From positions 1-9,167 of the forward strand of contig JAAYSW010000067.1 of assembly GCA_012523875.1 (NCBI GenBank): a stretch of 9,167 nucleotides of DNA, given 5' to 3'. Position numbers and translations under genes: made by a program. The DNA is from Clostridiales bacterium (GTDB lineage: Bacteria; Bacillota; Clostridia; Oscillospirales; Ruminococcaceae). Below the pieces are notes generated by a model. That model was given only the letters and a program-made list of their open reading frames with translations. It searched no databases and was not told where the DNA came from. Below, in pieces: positions 8,104-9,167 of this stretch; position 1 is the stretch's first letter; each line of letters opens with the position of its first letter.

Positions 8104-8121
8104 ATTATAAAAGTAATTATA
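8104..8121 (-). promoter_or_regulatory. Possible -10 boxes for the M15 peptidase gene
   Basis: Two TATAAT hexamers on the minus strand (8121-8116 and 8109-8104) lie 46-63 bases before the start codon. Neither has a convincing -35 box at 16-18 bp, so the promoter is only tentative. They share the intergenic region with the divergent LexA-type promoter. Confidence 0.35.
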
Positions 8122-8141
8122 ATAAATATTATGAAAAGTGC

Positions 8142-8170
8142 TTGACTTTTATTACAGTTTGATATATAAT
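8142..8170 (+). promoter_or_regulatory. Sigma-A promoter of the region-4 protein / PLP decarboxylase unit
   Basis: A -35 box TTGACT (8142-8147), a 17-bp spacer and a perfect -10 box TATAAT (8165-8170) make a near-consensus vegetative promoter. The predicted start near 8177 gives a 5' leader of about 134 bases before the first gene, with a LexA-type palindrome about 8 bases downstream of that start. Confidence 0.88.
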
Positions 8171-8184
8171 AAAACAAGCCCCTA

Positions 8185-8198
8185 AGAACATATGTTCT
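8185..8198. promoter_or_regulatory. LexA (DinR) operator, SOS box
   Basis: AGAACATATGTTCT is a perfect 14-bp palindrome. Its core GAAC-N4-GTTC (GAACATATGTTC) matches the Firmicute LexA/DinR box; only the outermost base pair (A/T rather than C/G) departs from the B. subtilis consensus. It lies at about +9 to +22 of the strong promoter at 8142-8170, where a bound repressor would block initiation or early elongation. No lexA gene is in the window, so control by LexA is inferred from the site. Confidence 0.85.
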
Positions 8199-8310
8199 AT
8201 ACGGTGAAAAACCTAACCATAAAACATAGTTCTAACAAATCTATAAAACTTAACCCAAATAATATATTACACATATGATAATAACAACAATGCTAGACGG
8301 GAGGATTAAG

Positions 8311-8607
8311 ATGGCAAAGAGAGTACCAATGTCAGTATTAGAATTTGATAAGAAGATAATAGAAATGGCTAACGCTAGTAATGCCAGTGATAATAGTGAA
8401 ACTATTGCTAGGGTGAAAAAAATTATGGTCGAGATAATAAAAAATGATTTAACCCCAAGACAAAAAGAATTAATTATGTTATACTATTATAAAAACATGA
8501 AGGTTATTGAGATAGCTGAATTACTCAATATAGACCACTCGACAGTGTCGAGAACGCTTTCGAGGGCAAGAAATAATATTATGGAAAGACTAAAATATTA
8601 TTTTTAA
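8311..8607 (+). CDS. Small sigma-70 region-4-like helix-turn-helix protein (98 aa)
   Basis: The protein is a predicted DNA-binding regulator. Its C-terminal half, from LTPRQKELIMLYYY (47-60) through a helix-turn-helix at about 64-86 (VIEIAELLNIDHSTVSRTLSRA), has the form of sigma-70 region 4, which recognises -35 elements. There is no region 2, so it cannot act as a complete sigma factor; it may be a stand-alone transcription factor or need a partner. The N-terminal 45 residues are a charged, probably helical segment that I do not recognise. I chose the ATG at 8311 because GGGAGG (8299-8304) lies 6 bases before it. An in-frame ATG at 8275 would add 12 residues but has no ribosome binding site. 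The gene follows a strong promoter with a LexA box and precedes the PLP decarboxylase gene by 21 bp, so both are probably co-transcribed and induced by DNA damage. Its targets are unknown. Confidence 0.85.
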   Translation: MAKRVPMSVLEFDKKIIEMANASNASDNSETIARVKKIMVEIIKNDLTPRQKELIMLYYYKNMKVIEIAELLNIDHSTVSRTLSRARNNIMERLKYYF

Positions 8608-8628
8608 ATGTATATGAAGGAGTGTAAA

Positions 8629-9167
8629 ATGCAAGCACCAATTTATAATTTTCTACTGGAATACTCTAATAAGCAAATGCTCCGTATGCATATGCCTGGA
8701 CATAAGGGTAAGATTGATAATAATGTTTTATCGAGTGTTTATCCACTAGACATAACTGAAATAAGTGGTGCTGATAGTCTCTTTGAGGCCGATGGCATTA
8801 TTGAAAAGAGCGAGGAAAATGCTTCTAGGTTATTTAAAACTAAGGCTACATTCTATTCAGCACAGGGCTCAACACTTTGCATACAGGCGATGCTTACACT
8901 TATGAAACAGGAAAACCGAAGAATTATTGCTATACGAAATTCTCATAGGGCATTTTTAAATGCTTGTGTATTACTTGATTTAGATGTGGAATGGATTTGC
9001 CCAAGTTATGGAATCAGTATTTTATCGGGGGAAATAGATATAAACAATATAAAATCTGCTCTACAGGAATCCACATCTCCATCATGTGTTTACATCACAT
9101 CACCTGATTATATGGGAAGGTTAGCAGATATTGCTTTAATATCGAATATTTGCAAGGAGCATAATGC
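8629..9167 (+). CDS. Orn/Lys/Arg decarboxylase-family PLP enzyme, N-terminal part (3' truncated by window)
   Basis: This is a fold-type I pyridoxal-phosphate enzyme of the Orn/Lys/Arg decarboxylase class (related to B. subtilis YaaO and SpeA), which would decarboxylate a basic amino acid to a polyamine precursor. The ATG at 8629 has AAGGAG (8617-8622) 6 bases upstream; 179 residues are visible and the frame is open at the window end. Family blocks seen are HMPGHKG (21-27), DITEISGADSLFEADGII (41-58), SAQGST (77-82) for cofactor phosphate contact, RNSHRAFLNA (103-112) and ITSPDYMG (156-163). The PLP-binding lysine lies beyond the window, so activity and substrate cannot be judged. It begins 21 bp after the small helix-turn-helix gene and should share its LexA-controlled promoter. 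In many Firmicutes a homologue sits directly before tmk, so thymidylate kinase could follow. Confidence 0.92.
   Translation, partial: MQAPIYNFLLEYSNKQMLRMHMPGHKGKIDNNVLSSVYPLDITEISGADSLFEADGIIEKSEENASRLFKTKATFYSAQGSTLCIQAMLTLMKQENRRIIAIRNSHRAFLNACVLLDLDVEWICPSYGISILSGEIDINNIKSALQESTSPSCVYITSPDYMGRLADIALISNICKEHN

Noticed and set aside
8250..8279. Second promoter in the leader: TTAACC (8250-8255), 18 bp, TATGAT (8274-8279), which would bypass the LexA site.
   Set aside because: Both hexamers are imperfect and AT-rich DNA gives such matches often. The TTGACT-17-TATAAT promoter upstream is much stronger. It remains possible as a weak basal promoter.
8275..8310. Upstream in-frame ATG at 8275 as the start of the region-4-like protein.
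   Set aside because: No ribosome binding site precedes it, while GGGAGG lies 6 bases before the ATG at 8311. The extra 12 residues do not look like conserved protein.

Overview
The window is AT-rich and reads as chromosome from a low-GC Firmicute, most likely a Clostridia member close to the Lachnospirales. The evidence is AGGAGG-type ribosome binding sites, a TTG-started rpoC, RNA polymerase subunits without the large lineage inserts of the E. coli enzyme (SI2 in beta, SI3 in beta'), a perfect CIRCE heat-shock operator and a Firmicute-type LexA (DinR) box. The genus cannot be named from this sequence alone.

Layout. Positions 1-1359 hold the 3' third of rpoB (beta subunit). A 97-bp gap leads to the complete rpoC (beta' subunit, 1457-5437), which starts at TTG behind a strong Shine-Dalgarno and carries an apparent insertion of roughly 135 residues near its N-terminus. 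A hairpin-T-tract terminator (5445-5472) closes the rpoBC transcript. Two minus-strand genes follow. htpG (Hsp90-family chaperone, 5479-7359) converges on rpoC and has its own sigma-A-type promoter overlapped by CIRCE. A 188-residue zinc D,D-peptidase of family M15B without a signal peptide (7492-8058) lies upstream of it. From a 252-bp intergenic region a plus-strand unit starts with a near-consensus sigma-A promoter (TTGACT-17-TATAAT) and a perfect LexA palindrome just downstream of the predicted start. The unit encodes a 98-residue protein with only a sigma-70 region-4-like helix-turn-helix (8311-8607) and, 21 bp later, the N-terminal part of an Orn/Lys/Arg decarboxylase-family PLP enzyme (8629 to the window end).

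How it works together. The window joins core transcription (rpoBC), a heat-shock chaperone under predicted HrcA/CIRCE repression, a probably cytoplasmic cell-wall-precursor peptidase, and a predicted SOS-controlled unit. In many Firmicutes the PLP enzyme gene (yaaO-like) leads into tmk and holB, so the LexA site may place replication genes just beyond the window under DNA-damage control; this is inference. The rpsL-rpsG-fusA genes that commonly follow rpoC in Firmicutes are absent here. No tRNA, rRNA, CRISPR array, insertion sequence or prophage gene was seen, and there is no gene-free stretch longer than 300 bases.
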